Assembly: GCA_047517345.1 (NCBI GenBank)
Contig: JAKZTB010000036.1
Span: 1 to 64,000 of the forward strand
DNA from: GCA-2717185 sp047517345
Lineage (GTDB): Bacteria > Pseudomonadota > Alphaproteobacteria > UBA8366 > GCA-2717185
Direction: 5' to 3'
DNA: 64,000 nucleotides
The notes under the pieces are model-generated. The model had not been told where the DNA came from. It saw only the letters and a program-made list of their open reading frames with translations, and did no database searches. Shown one piece after another: positions 44,779-59,390 of the stretch (the first letter of the stretch is position 1; every line of letters starts with the position of its first letter). Both the position numbers and the translations under genes were made by a program.

Positions 44779-45238
44779 CTCGTGGCGGGTTCGCTGGAAA
44801 TCCTTCGGTCTGACGCAACGCTTCACCCAACACCATCGCTGCGGCGAGCGCAACATTGAGCGAACGGGCGCCGGACGCCATGGGAATCAGAATACGGGCT
44901 GCTGCTTCGTCGTGGATTTCACGCGGCACGCCGGCACTTTCACGGCCGAGCAGCAACGTGTCGCCGGCCTCGAAAGCGAAAGCGGTAAAAGGTGTTTCCG
45001 CTTGGGTCGTCAGCAGAACGAGCCTTTTCGGCCGTGTCTCCCTGAAGGTTTGCCACGATACATGCCGGGTGACGGCGGCGAGTTCGATGTAATCCATACC
45101 GGCGCGGCGCATGCGGGGCTCGGACCACACGAAACCGCAAGGTTCGATAATGTCGACCCCGACACCGGTGCCCGCCGCGAGGCGCAATATCGCGCCGGTA
45201 TTCTGGGGAATATCGGGCTGATAGAGAGCTAAGCGCAT
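44771..45238 (-). CDS. trmL: tRNA (cytidine(34)-2'-O)-methyltransferase
   Basis: The 155-residue SPOUT-fold enzyme methylates the wobble ribose of certain leucine tRNAs. It has YQPDIPQNTGAILRLAAGTG at the start and the knot region LLLGRESAGVPREIHD, ILIPMASGARSLNVALAAAMVLGEAL for SAM binding. The start ATG 45238 gives the family N-terminus (MRLALYQPDIP); the in-frame codons further upstream are not conserved. It is followed with overlap by hemF. Confidence 0.93.
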   Translation of the reverse strand: MRLALYQPDIPQNTGAILRLAAGTGVGVDIIEPCGFVWSEPRMRRAGMDYIELAAVTRHVSWQTFRETRPKRLVLLTTQAETPFTAFAFEAGDTLLLGRESAGVPREIHDEAAARILIPMASGARSLNVALAAAMVLGEALRQTEGFPANPPRDE

Positions 45239-45503
45239 GAATCGCCTGTAATATTCCCTGAAATTCACGTTCACGGCTTTGCAAGCCGCCCGAATCGCAT
45301 TATACGATAAAGGGCCGACCGGTCACGTTTAGGCGACAGCAGGGACGGCATTTTCCGGGCTTTCTCGCGACGAATTGTCGCGTTGTACGGGGTGGCGGGG
45401 CAGGAACGCCTTGCGTAAGGTTTTTGCTTCGGGAGACGGCTGGGTTATGATGCGTTGGCAGCCTCGTTACGGTGAGGCCCTACGCGACGGAGGGGGTTTA
45501 AGA

Positions 45504-46055
45504 ATGGCAGATACTGCGACGTCGCCCGACCCGGGTGACGAAGATGCCGGGCGGCGTGATTTTCTAGTTCTCGCGGCTACCGGAATGGGCGTTTTGGGCG
45601 CGGCGAGCTTCGTCTGGCCGCTTGTCCATTCAATGAACCCCTCCGCGGAAGTGCTGGCGCTGTCGACAATCGAAGTCGATCTCGAACCGATTGCCGAAGG
45701 GCAGTCGATTACGGTCGTCTGGCAAGGCAAGCCGGTGTTCATCCGCCAGCGGACCCAAAAGGAAATCGCCGAAGCGGTGAAAGACGACGGCGCAGACCTT
45801 CGCGATCCGCAGAAGGATGGCGAGCGCGCCCAAAAACCCGAATGGCTGGTCATGATCGGTCTTTGCACCCATCTGGGCTGCATTCCGTTGGGCCAGAAAG
45901 CAACCGATCCGCATGGCGATTTCGGCGGTTGGTTCTGCCCGTGCCACGGGTCGCACTACGACACGTCGGGCCGAATTCGGAAGGGGCCGGCACCAACGAA
46001 TTTACCGGTGCCGCCGTACAAGTTCGTCGATGACAAAACAATTCTTATTGGGTAG
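45504..46055 (+). CDS. petA: Ubiquinol-cytochrome c reductase Rieske iron-sulfur subunit
   Basis: The 183-residue Rieske subunit of the bc1 complex has a twin-arginine-type leader (GRRDFLVLAATGMGVLGAASFVWPL) that stays as the membrane anchor. The [2Fe-2S] ligands are CTHLGC (about residues 129-134) and CPCHGSHYD (about 149-157). The cluster-binding fold ends in the Pro loop GPAPTNLPVPPY. The start ATG at 45504 follows GGAGGG. It oxidises ubiquinol and passes electrons to cytochrome c1. It is first gene of petABC. Confidence 0.96.
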   Translation: MADTATSPDPGDEDAGRRDFLVLAATGMGVLGAASFVWPLVHSMNPSAEVLALSTIEVDLEPIAEGQSITVVWQGKPVFIRQRTQKEIAEAVKDDGADLRDPQKDGERAQKPEWLVMIGLCTHLGCIPLGQKATDPHGDFGGWFCPCHGSHYDTSGRIRKGPAPTNLPVPPYKFVDDKTILIG

Positions 46056-46064
46056 GGGGCGTCG

Positions 46065-47348
46065 ATGAATACTGCGCCGCAGTGGAAGAATCCGGTGATC
46101 CAGTGGGTCGATGAACGCCTGCCGGTCTTTACCTACATGGACCACGAGTACGGTCAGTTCCCGATGCCGAAGAACCTGAACTATTTCTGGAATTTCGGGG
46201 CGCTGGCGTCGATCGTTCTGGTCGTCATGGTGGTGACGGGCATCATGCTGGCGATGCAATACACGCCGCATGTCGATCACGCGTTCGACAGCGTGGAACG
46301 CATCATGCGGGACGTGAATTACGGCTGGCTGCTGCGATACATTCACATGAACGGCGGGTCGATGTTCTTCATCGTCGTCTATATCCACATGTTCCGCGGC
46401 CTTTATTACGGGTCCTACAAATCGCCGCGCGAATTGCTATGGATGTTCGGCGTCGTGATCCTGCTGCTGATGATGGCGACCGCCTTCATGGGTTACGTTC
46501 TGCCATGGGGACAGATGAGCTACTGGGGCGCCACGGTTATCACCAACCTGTTCTCCGCGATCCCCTATATCGGCAACTGGATCGTAACGCTCCTGTGGGG
46601 CGGTTTTGCCGTCGACAACGCGACCTTGAACCGCTTCTTTTCGCTGCACTATCTGATGCCGTTCGTTCTCTTCGCGGTGGTCGGCGCGCATGTCATCGCG
46701 CTGCACGTTACGAAGTCGAGCAACCCGGACGGGATCGAGATGAAGGGCCCGCAAGACTCGGTGCCGTTCCATCCGTATTTCACGGCCAAGGACGCGGTCG
46801 GGACGGGCTTTTTCCTGCTCTTCTTCGCCTTCTTCGTCTTCTTCGCGCCGAACTTTTTCGGCGAACCGGACAATTATATCGAAGCGAACCCGTTGGTGAC
46901 CCCGGCGCATATCGTGCCGGAATGGTACTTCCTGCCGTATTACGCGATCTTGCGGTCGATCACCTTCGATGTCCTGTTCATTCCGGCGAAACTGATGGGC
47001 GTGATCCTGATGTTCGGGTCGATCATGATCCTGTTCATTCTGCCCTGGCTGGATACCGCCAAGGTGCGCAGCGCGAAGTACCGGCCGATCTACAAATACG
47101 TCTTCTGGATTTTCTTCATCGACTGTATTGCGCTGGGCTGGGTCGGATCGCAGCCGCCGGAAGGAATTGCCCTGATCGTCGGCCAGATTGGGACGTTCTA
47201 CTACTTCGTTCACTTCCTGGTCGTGATGCCGGTTCTCGGGAAAATCGAAACGCCTTTGCCATTACCGGCGAGTATCGCTGAGACGGTTACCGGCGGCGGG
47301 GGAGGCGCCTCCGCCGGGGCGGCAGCTGCCAAGATGGAGAAGCCGTAA
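46065..47348 (+). CDS. petB: Ubiquinol-cytochrome c reductase cytochrome b
   Basis: The 427-residue integral membrane protein has eight helices and binds two b haems. Haem-ligand His residues lie in LRYIHMNGGSMFFIVVYIHMFRG and in the helix with FVLFAVVGAHVIALHV. The quinol-site PEWY motif is present (AHIVPEWYFLPYYAILR). A C-terminal Gly/Ala-rich tail of about 30 residues follows. It lies 9 bases after petA and overlaps petC by one base. Confidence 0.96.
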   Translation: MNTAPQWKNPVIQWVDERLPVFTYMDHEYGQFPMPKNLNYFWNFGALASIVLVVMVVTGIMLAMQYTPHVDHAFDSVERIMRDVNYGWLLRYIHMNGGSMFFIVVYIHMFRGLYYGSYKSPRELLWMFGVVILLLMMATAFMGYVLPWGQMSYWGATVITNLFSAIPYIGNWIVTLLWGGFAVDNATLNRFFSLHYLMPFVLFAVVGAHVIALHVTKSSNPDGIEMKGPQDSVPFHPYFTAKDAVGTGFFLLFFAFFVFFAPNFFGEPDNYIEANPLVTPAHIVPEWYFLPYYAILRSITFDVLFIPAKLMGVILMFGSIMILFILPWLDTAKVRSAKYRPIYKYVFWIFFIDCIALGWVGSQPPEGIALIVGQIGTFYYFVHFLVVMPVLGKIETPLPLPASIAETVTGGGGGASAGAAAAKMEKP

Positions 47349-48106
47349 TGCGTAAAGCGATGATAAGCGCGGCGGCAGCCGTCATGATGGCGCTGACGGG
47401 CCCGGCCTTGGCAGCCGTTGGCATAGAGCTTCCCAAGCGCGATTGGTCTTTCGAGGGGCCCTTTGGAACCTATGACCGGGCGGCGATGCAGCGCGGATTG
47501 CAAATCTATAAGGAAGTCTGCTCGGGCTGTCACAGCTTGAATTTGATCTACTACCGGAACCTGGGCGATTTGGGCTACTCCGAAGCGCAGATCAAAGGCT
47601 TCGCGGCCGAAGAAGAAGTCGAAGACGGACCGGACAGCGAAGGCGAGATGTATATGCGACCGGCGCTGGCGTCAGACCGTTTCGTCAAACCGTTTCCGAA
47701 CGACAATGCCGCGCGTGCCGGCAACAACGGCGCGTTGCCGCCCGATCTATCGCTGATGGTCGAGGCGCGGGTTGGCGGCCCGAACTATCTTTACGCGCTG
47801 TTGACCGGATATGCCGACGCGCCGGAAGGCGTCACGGTGATGGAAGGCATGAACTACAACAAAGTTTTCCCCGGGCATCAGATCGCGATGGCGTCGCCGC
47901 TTTCCGATGAAGGTGTCGAATTTACCGACGGCACCAAGGCGACGGTCGCGCAACAGGCGGAAGATCTCGTGACCTTCCTCGCCTGGACGTCCGAACCGAA
48001 CATGGAAGCGCGCAAGAAGCTGGGCGTGAAAGTCATGATCTTCCTGGTCGTCTTCACCGGCCTGCTGATCGCGGTCAAGAAACGCGTCTGGGCCGACGTT
48101 CACTGA
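47348..48106 (+). CDS. petC: Cytochrome c1
   Basis: The 252-residue subunit has a signal peptide (AAAVMMALTGPALA), the haem site CSGCHSL (about residues 58-64), and a Met-ligand region (APEGVTVMEGMNYNKVFPGHQIAMASPL). It also has a C-terminal membrane anchor (VMIFLVVFTGLLIAVKKRVW). It receives electrons from the Rieske protein and reduces soluble cytochrome c. Its ATG overlaps the petB TAA. A strong hairpin follows 26 bases after the stop. Confidence 0.95.
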   Translation: MRKAMISAAAAVMMALTGPALAAVGIELPKRDWSFEGPFGTYDRAAMQRGLQIYKEVCSGCHSLNLIYYRNLGDLGYSEAQIKGFAAEEEVEDGPDSEGEMYMRPALASDRFVKPFPNDNAARAGNNGALPPDLSLMVEARVGGPNYLYALLTGYADAPEGVTVMEGMNYNKVFPGHQIAMASPLSDEGVEFTDGTKATVAQQAEDLVTFLAWTSEPNMEARKKLGVKVMIFLVVFTGLLIAVKKRVWADVH

Positions 48107-48131
48107 CCGGACCAATAGGGTTTGAAATGCC

Positions 48132-48160
48132 GGGCCGCAGCATCCGCTGCGGCCCAGTTT
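48132..48160 (+). terminator. Hairpin terminator after petABC
   Basis: GGGCCGCAGC, loop ATCC, GCTGCGGCCC is a perfect 10-pair GC stem followed by AGTTT. The T run is short, so termination efficiency is uncertain, but its position right after petC fits. The channel gene starts 41 bases later. Confidence 0.6.
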
Positions 48161-48200
48161 CGTCTGGGCCTGCCGGTCGCTGAGAAACGGAAGGATCCCC

Positions 48201-49145
48201 ATGAGAACGCATCTCTATCGCATTCTCGAAGGTGCGCACCCTGTTTCTTCTTTGGGGCGCGCCATGGATGTATTCTTGATCGCGCTGATATCCTTGAATG
48301 TCGTCGCGGCGGTCGTCGAGACGGTCGGTCCGGTGTACGCCCAATACGAGCATTTGTTCGATTGGTTCGAAGTCGTGTCGATCACGATTTTTTCGGTCGA
48401 GTATCTGACACGCATATGGGTCTGTGTCGACGACCCGGATTTACAGAGTCCCGCGTCCCTGCGGGCGCGGTTGCGCTACATGGCGTCGCCTCTGGCGCTG
48501 ATCGACTTGATCGCCATCGCGCCCGCCTTTCTGGGGCTGTTGTTCACTGTCGATCTGCGTTGGCTGCGGCTGTTCCGGCTGCTCAGGCTCTTCAAGCTGA
48601 CGCGGAATTGGTCGGCGCTGAATCTGCTGTACCGCGTGATGCGCGACGAGGCGCAGATCATCGGCGCGGCCCTGTTCCTGCTATGCATCATCATGGTGTT
48701 GGCCTCGGGGGGCATGTACGTCGTCGAGCACCGCGCGCAGCCGGAGGATTTCGGCAGCGTCCCGGCGGCCATGTGGTGGACGATAGCGACATTGACCACG
48801 GTGGGCTATGGCGACGTGGTCCCGGTGACGGGGTGGGGCAAGGTGCTCGGCGGCTTCATATCGCTGATCGGCATCGGCATGGTGGCGTTTCCCGCCGGCA
48901 TCCTGGCTGCCGGGTTTGCGGAGCAAATTCGACGTAGCCGCCGCTTGTATCGGGAACGGGTGGACGAGGCGATGGCGGAAGGCCCGGTGACCGGCGAAGC
49001 GGCCGCCGAGCTTGAGGAAGCGCGGACCGAACTGGGACTCAGCGAAAACATCGCGTCCGACATCGTGCGCTCAACGGCCGCCCGGCAGGACGATCGCGCC
49101 CGCTGCCCCCATTGTGGGGAGTTGTTACCGCCGATATCCACCTGA
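48201..49145 (+). CDS. Voltage-gated-type potassium channel
   Basis: The 314-residue six-helix channel has S1 at about residues 22-42, an S4-like basic helix RWLRLFRLLRLFKLTR (about 120-135), and a pore helix with the selectivity filter TTVGYGDV (199-206) followed by S6 (GFISLIGIGMVAFPAGILAAGF). The C-terminal cytoplasmic tail of about 70 residues is helical and ends with CPHC (302-305), half of a possible zinc site. It sits alone between petABC and the convergent rpoD. Confidence 0.9.
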   Translation: MRTHLYRILEGAHPVSSLGRAMDVFLIALISLNVVAAVVETVGPVYAQYEHLFDWFEVVSITIFSVEYLTRIWVCVDDPDLQSPASLRARLRYMASPLALIDLIAIAPAFLGLLFTVDLRWLRLFRLLRLFKLTRNWSALNLLYRVMRDEAQIIGAALFLLCIIMVLASGGMYVVEHRAQPEDFGSVPAAMWWTIATLTTVGYGDVVPVTGWGKVLGGFISLIGIGMVAFPAGILAAGFAEQIRRSRRLYRERVDEAMAEGPVTGEAAAELEEARTELGLSENIASDIVRSTAARQDDRARCPHCGELLPPIST

Positions 49146-49485
49146 CGCGGTAAATCGTCAGCAGGTGCATTTCACGCACGGGCGTTTGGCGCTAGTGTCC
49201 TGATCGTGAAATTCAAGGGATTGAAATTCGCGTGAATCAGCACACCAACTATTTGATTCTAGTGTGATTCAGATCCTAAAATTCGTCGCATTCAATGCGA
49301 CGAACTTCTGAATCATCACACTAGGATCAAGCGAGATTCGCCCTATGGCGCGCGCCGGGAAGTTTCGAAAAGAGGCTTGGATTGCGCGCTCAGCTGCACG
49401 AGATCCTGAGCAACGAGGTTTTCGATCGCGCCGATAACGGGCCTTGGTTCGGATCCGGATTGCCCGCGATGTGGCCCCAGGAAAC
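49146..49485. other. Gene-free stretch with palindromic repeats
   Basis: Between the channel gene and the rpoD stop, 340 bases hold the 66 bp palindrome at 49259-49324 and a related degenerate segment starting CTAGTGTCCTGATCGTGAA at 49192. The rest, up to rpoD, shows no coding potential or clear terminator. Confidence 0.6.
49259..49324. repeat. 66 bp palindromic repeat bounded by CTAG
   Basis: CTAGTGTGATTCAGA at the left pairs with TCTGAATCATCACACTAG at the right, with a three-base bulge. Inside is a perfect hairpin TTCGTCGCAT, TCA, ATGCGACGAA (49282-49304). It could form a long stem in RNA or DNA. A half-similar CTAGTGT segment precedes it at 49192. Confidence 0.75.
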
Positions 49486-51507
<2,022 letters not shown>

Positions 51508-51593
51508 AAAGTCTCGTCTCCGGTGTTTTCCGACGCGCAATCGCCCACGCGACGGCAAATTAGAGCAAATATTCTTTAAAAAGGGTAACCTTA

Positions 51594-53399
51594 TTATTCG
51601 TCAATATCCGCCAGCAGCCGGTCGCTCTCGATCGCGTCTTGCTTTGCCGCCAAGGCCCTGGCCAGTCCCGCTTCGTCCGCGGACGCCGCCGCCGACCGTC
51701 CGAGCGCCGCGACTTCCTGCCTCAATCGTTCCTGTACGCGCCGGCCGATCAAATGTTCCAAGCCACGCCGTGCATCCTCGACCGGTGTCTTCTGATCCGC
51801 AAACGGCGCCAATACCATGACCTGCTTTTCAAGCACGCCGTCCAAAAGCGCGTCGTCGCCGCTGTTGGAAAAGTGGGCCCGAATGGCCTCAAGATCAAGG
51901 TCTGCGCTCCCCGCGAACAGGTTTTGGAGTTGCTGGCGAACTTTGTCAAGGTCGGGCTCGAAGGCAATATCCGCCAGCCTTTCGTCGAATTCGTCGCGCA
52001 GCGGCGGGTGATTGATCAGGGCGGCGAGAATGGCCTGCTGCTCGCGGCGGACCTGCTGCCGCATTCTGTTGCGGATATGGGCGCCGCTGTTGCCGCGGGA
52101 TGCCACCGTCCCGTGCCGGCGGCCGCCGTCCGAACGAAATGTCGAACGCAAGCGCTCGCGAACGGCGTCGCGATAATGCTCGCGTACCGTTCCGTCGGCT
52201 ATTTCGCCGACCCGGCGTTCCAACCGCGCCTGCAGGTCGGCGCGCCGTTCGGGCGTATCGATGGGTCCGGCGCCCGCTTCAAGACGCCAGAGCACATCCG
52301 ACAACGGTTGCGCGGCCGCCAGCAATTGGCGCATCGCGGCGGCACCTTGCCGGGCGATGAGGCTGTCCGGGTCCTCGCCCGCCGGCAACAAAGCGAAGCG
52401 CAGGGATTTGCCCGGCTGCAGCAAGGGCAGGACGCGTTCCGCCGCCCGGCCCGCCGCGCGCTGGCCCGCCGTATCGCCGTCGAAACATAGAATCGGTTCG
52501 GGCGCGAGGCGCCACAGGGCGCGGATCTGGTCTTCGGTCAGCGCGGTCCCCAGCGGCGCGACGGCGGCGCCGATCCCGGCCTGCGACAGGGCGATGACGT
52601 CCATATAGCCTTCCGCCACGACGAGCTGGCCCGACTCGAAACTGGCTTGCCGCGCGGCGCCGAAATTGTACAGGGTGCGGCCCTTGTCGAAGAGCGGCGT
52701 ATCCGGCGAGTTGACGTATTTCGCCGCCTTCGCTTCGCCCATCAGCCGGCCGCCGAACGCGATCACGCGGCCGCGCCGGTCGGCGATCGGGAACATGACG
52801 CGGTCGCGGAAGAACGGGTAGGCCGCCCGGCCGTCGTCCGGGCGGCGCAACAGACCCGCCTCGACGATCTGCGCCTCCGTCGCGCCCTTCGCTTTCAGCG
52901 TGACAGGCAGACCCGCGCCGCCGTCGGGCGCGTAGCCGAGCCGGAACTGTGCGATCGTCTCGTCGCGCAAGCCGCGCCCGCGCAGGTAATCGAGCGCCGG
53001 TTGTCCGGCCGGTTCGCGGAGCTGCGCCTCGAACCAAGCGGCCGCCGCTTCGACGACGTCATATAGATCGGCGCGGCGTTGCGCTTCGGCGCGGGCTTCG
53101 GGCGTCTCCACGGGCACCTCGAGTCCGGCGTCGGCGGCCAGCCGCTCCACCGCTTCGGGAAAGGACAGGCCTTCGGTGTTGATGACGAACGAAATCACGT
53201 CGCCATGCGCGCCGCAGCCGAAACAATGATAGAAGCCCTTGTCCTCGCTGACCGTGAAGGACGGCGTCTTTTCGTTGTGGAACGGGCACAGCCCAGTATG
53301 TTCGCGCCCCTTGCGCGTCAGCCTGACCCGTTTGCCGACCACGTCCGCCAATGCGATCCGCGCACGGATATCTTCCAGGAGCCTGTTCGGGAACGCCAC
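51594..53399 (-). CDS. dnaG: DNA primase
   Basis: The 601-residue primase has a zinc-binding N-terminal domain (CPFHNEKTPSFTVSEDKGFY and HCFGCG, residues about 38-62) and a core with KGRTLYNFGAAR, VVAEGYMDVIALSQAG (TOPRIM Glu) and LCFDGDTAGQRAA (TOPRIM Asp). The C-terminal helical domain that binds DnaB is short and divergent. It synthesises RNA primers at the fork. It is between yqeY and rpoD on the same strand. Confidence 0.95.
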   Translation of the reverse strand: MAFPNRLLEDIRARIALADVVGKRVRLTRKGREHTGLCPFHNEKTPSFTVSEDKGFYHCFGCGAHGDVISFVINTEGLSFPEAVERLAADAGLEVPVETPEARAEAQRRADLYDVVEAAAAWFEAQLREPAGQPALDYLRGRGLRDETIAQFRLGYAPDGGAGLPVTLKAKGATEAQIVEAGLLRRPDDGRAAYPFFRDRVMFPIADRRGRVIAFGGRLMGEAKAAKYVNSPDTPLFDKGRTLYNFGAARQASFESGQLVVAEGYMDVIALSQAGIGAAVAPLGTALTEDQIRALWRLAPEPILCFDGDTAGQRAAGRAAERVLPLLQPGKSLRFALLPAGEDPDSLIARQGAAAMRQLLAAAQPLSDVLWRLEAGAGPIDTPERRADLQARLERRVGEIADGTVREHYRDAVRERLRSTFRSDGGRRHGTVASRGNSGAHIRNRMRQQVRREQQAILAALINHPPLRDEFDERLADIAFEPDLDKVRQQLQNLFAGSADLDLEAIRAHFSNSGDDALLDGVLEKQVMVLAPFADQKTPVEDARRGLEHLIGRRVQERLRQEVAALGRSAAASADEAGLARALAAKQDAIESDRLLADIDE

Positions 53400-53455
53400 C
53401 GGGCCCGCCTCACCACCGTAATTTACCGTTCAGCCGGGACAGTCCGTCGTCGCAG

Positions 53456-53911
53456 TCAGGACAGACGCTGCTTCGCGATCCCGCCCGCCTTGCCGAAATC
53501 CATCTGTCCAGCATAGTTCCGGCGCAACACCGCCATCACCTTGCCCATCTGCTTTAAACCGTCCGCCCCCACCTCGGCAATCGCCGCGGCGACCGCCTCA
53601 TCAATCTCCGCTTCGTCGAGCTGCTTGGGCAGGAACCGTTCGATGATCGCGATTTCTTCGCGCTCCTGCTCGGCCAGTTCCGGCCGGCCGCCCTTATCGT
53701 ACATCTTAATGCTCTCGCGCCGCTGCTTGACCATCGTCTCCAGCATCGAGAGGATTTCGGCATCGCCGAGATCGGACACCTCGCCATCGGTGCGTGCCGC
53801 GATATCGCGATCCTTGAGCGCAGCCAGCACGAGCCGCAAGGTCGATACGGCGCGCTTTTCCTGCGCCCGCATGGCTTCTTTCAGCGACTCGCTTAACGCG
53901 CTTCGCAGCAT
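53456..53911 (-). CDS. GatB/YqeY domain protein
   Basis: The 151-residue protein is a stand-alone YqeY domain related to the tail of amidotransferase GatB. It shows LRSALSESLKEAMRAQEKRAVSTLRLVLAAL, then KQRRESIKMYDKGGRPELAEQE, IIERFLPKQL and MGKVMAVLRRNYAGQMDF. Its role is unclear; binding to tRNA or to the aminoacylation machinery is inferred from GatB. The start ATG 53911 gives the family N-terminus. It is upstream of dnaG and divergent from carA. Confidence 0.9.
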   Translation of the reverse strand: MLRSALSESLKEAMRAQEKRAVSTLRLVLAALKDRDIAARTDGEVSDLGDAEILSMLETMVKQRRESIKMYDKGGRPELAEQEREEIAIIERFLPKQLDEAEIDEAVAAAIAEVGADGLKQMGKVMAVLRRNYAGQMDFGKAGGIAKQRLS

Positions 53912-54173
53912 TTTCGCCCTCGCGGTTGCTTCGATCGGATGGATCGAAGCAAACGGTACCTGATCCAATGCGCGAGTGCAACTTTGCGGAATTTTATAAC
54001 TTATTGAAAACAAATCACAAATTTAGATAATTTTACTTGACCATGGCACGTGATTTGCTTAGAAATCCGGCGAATTACCGATGATCGATTGACCCCTGTA
54101 CGCACGGTTCGGCAAATTGTCTTGGCGAATCAGTGTGGTGCGCGCTACCAACACTCCGGACTGCGATCCCTAT

Positions 54174-55338
54174 ATGCCGAATCCGACGCTGACGCCCGCC
54201 ACGCCGCCCGAAGGCAGCACGGCGGCGCTGATTCTGGCCGACGGGTCCGTATTTTGGGGCCACGGCATCGGCGCAACCGGCCAGGCGGTCGGCGAAGTCT
54301 GTTTCAACACCTCGATCACCGGTTATCAGGAAATCCTGACCGATCCGTCCTACGCTGGCCAGATCATCACCTTCACCTTCCCGCATATCGGCAATGTCGG
54401 CACCAATCCGGAAGACATCGAAACCGTCACACCGGCGGTACGCGGCTGCGTCCTGCGCGCGAACATCACCGACCCGTCCAACTTCCGCGCCGTCCAGCAT
54501 CTCGACGCCTGGTTGAAGGGGCACAATTTGGTCGGCGTCACCGGTATCGACACGCGCCGGGTGACCCGCCGGATTCGCGATCTGGGCGCACCGAACGGCG
54601 TGGTGACCCACGAACCCGATGCCGCGTTCGACATCGCCGCGCACCGCGCCGAAGCCGCGGCCTGGCCCGGCCTCGAGGGCATGGATTTGGCCAAGCAGGT
54701 CAGCTGCACCCAATCCTACGCCTGGGCGGAAACCGCCTGGGCCTTGGGCCAAGGGTATGGCGAGCTCGAAACGCCGCGCTTCCATGTCGTGGCGGTGGAT
54801 TTCGGCGCCAAGCGGAACATCCTGCGCTGTCTCGCCGATCTCGGCTGCGCGGTGACGGTGGTCCCGGCAACGGCCACGGCGGACGACATCCTGCGCCACA
54901 AACCAGACGGCGTGTTCCTGTCGAACGGCCCCGGCGACCCGGCGGCAACCGGCGAATACGCGATTCCCGCGGTGCAGGCCGTCATCGAGGCGGGCATCCC
55001 CACTTTCGGCATCTGCCTCGGCTATCAGATCATGGCGCTGGCGCTCGGCGCGCGGACCGAGAAGATGCACCACGGTCATCGCGGCGCAAATCATCCGGTG
55101 AAGGACCTGGAAACCGGTAGGGTCGAGATCACCAGCCAGAACCATGGCTTCATGGTCGATCCCGGCAGCTTGCCGGAGAGTGTGGTACTGACCCACCAAT
55201 CGCTGTTCGACGGCACGCCGGAAGGGCTGAAGGTCACCGGCAAACCGGTCTTCGGCGTGCAACACCACCCGGAAGCCTCCCCCGGCCCCCAGGACAGCCA
55301 CTACCTGTTCGAGCGCTTCATCGCGCTGATGGAAGCCC

Positions 55339-55346
<8 letters not shown>
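54174..55346 (+). CDS. carA: Carbamoyl-phosphate synthase small subunit
   Basis: The 390-residue glutaminase subunit has an N-terminal domain (ALILADGSVFWGHGIGATG, GEVCFNTSITGYQEILTDPSY). Its class I amidotransferase domain has the nucleophile Cys in FGICLGYQIMALALG (about residue 280) and the His/Glu pair in FGVQHHPEASPGPQD (about 363-367). It supplies ammonia to CarB for arginine and pyrimidine synthesis. The start ATG 54174 (MPNPTLTPATPPEG) is preferred over 54117. It overlaps carB by 8 bases. No leader peptide or attenuator was recognised in the 260-base gap before it. Confidence 0.96.
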
Positions 55347-58590
<3,244 letters not shown>

Positions 58591-58720
58591 TTTTCGGGTC
58601 GTTTACAAGGTTTCTTATCGAGTTTCTCGGATATTGACGGAATAACGAATCGGGCGGACGATACGCCAGGTGGCGCTCCCCGCGACAGGGCAGTTGTTTG
58701 TAGAATGTTGAGTGAATGCG

Positions 58721-59194
58721 ATGGATAAAGTTCCCATGACAACAGGCGGTTTCGACGGCCTGAAGTCCGAATTGCAGACCCTGAAGGCGAATGACCGGCC
58801 GGCGGTGATCAAGGCAATTGCCGAAGCACGCGAGCACGGCGACCTGTCGGAAAACGCCGAATACCACGCGGCGCGGGACCGGCAGAGCTTCATTGAAGGT
58901 CGAATCGCGGAAATCGAAGACAAAATCAGCCGCGCCGACGTGATCGATGTCGCGAAGCTGACCGGCAAGACGGTGCGGTTCGGGGCCACAGTTACGATCG
59001 CGGACGAAGAAACCGACGAGGAAACGACCTATCAGATTGTCGGCGAACACGAAGCCGATATCGCGGGTGGCCGGCTTTCCGTCGCCGCCCCGATCGCGCG
59101 TGCGCTGATCGGTAAATCGGTCGGCGAATCGGTGGAGGTCGTGACACCGCGTGGCCAGAAGGACTATGAAATCGTCAAGGTGCGATTCAAGTAA
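58721..59194 (+). CDS. greA: Transcription elongation factor GreA
   Basis: The 157-residue factor rescues backtracked RNA polymerase. The N-terminal coiled coil carries the acidic tip AREHGDLSENAEYHAARDRQ (Asp/Glu at about 42-46), and the C-terminal FKBP-like domain has ISVAAPIARALIGKSVGESVEV-type sequence ending in DYEIVKVRF. The start could be ATG 58721 or 58739; 58721 keeps MDKVPMTTGGFDGLKSEL. It lies 130 bases after carB, the common alphaproteobacterial order. Confidence 0.95.
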   Translation: MDKVPMTTGGFDGLKSELQTLKANDRPAVIKAIAEAREHGDLSENAEYHAARDRQSFIEGRIAEIEDKISRADVIDVAKLTGKTVRFGATVTIADEETDEETTYQIVGEHEADIAGGRLSVAAPIARALIGKSVGESVEVVTPRGQKDYEIVKVRFK

Positions 59195-59248
59195 CGCGCC
59201 GTTTCAGGCGTATTCCACACAGCACCAACTTGATGTCGCCGTGCGGCG

Positions 59249-59390
59249 CTAGAGCAGATCGGGGTTAGTTGGAATCGCTTTTGGCGATCCAACAACCGCG
59301 TGAATTTGCTCTATATTATTGAAATAGATCGGATTCACAGTCTTATCCGAACCCATATAATGGGTTCGACTAAACTTGATCCGTTCTAGA
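59249..59390. repeat. 142 bp MITE-like repeat with imperfect inverted ends
   Basis: The left end CTAGAGCAGATCGGGGTTAG and the right end, on the minus strand, CTAGAACGGATCAAGTTTAG are imperfect inverted repeats. Inside are two hairpins: TTGGAATCGC with GCGATCCAA, and CGAACCCAT, ATA, ATGGGTTCG. The right end contains the TAG stop of the Lrp-type gene. The layout resembles the CTAGAGCA-type palindromic elements common in alphaproteobacteria. Confidence 0.65.
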
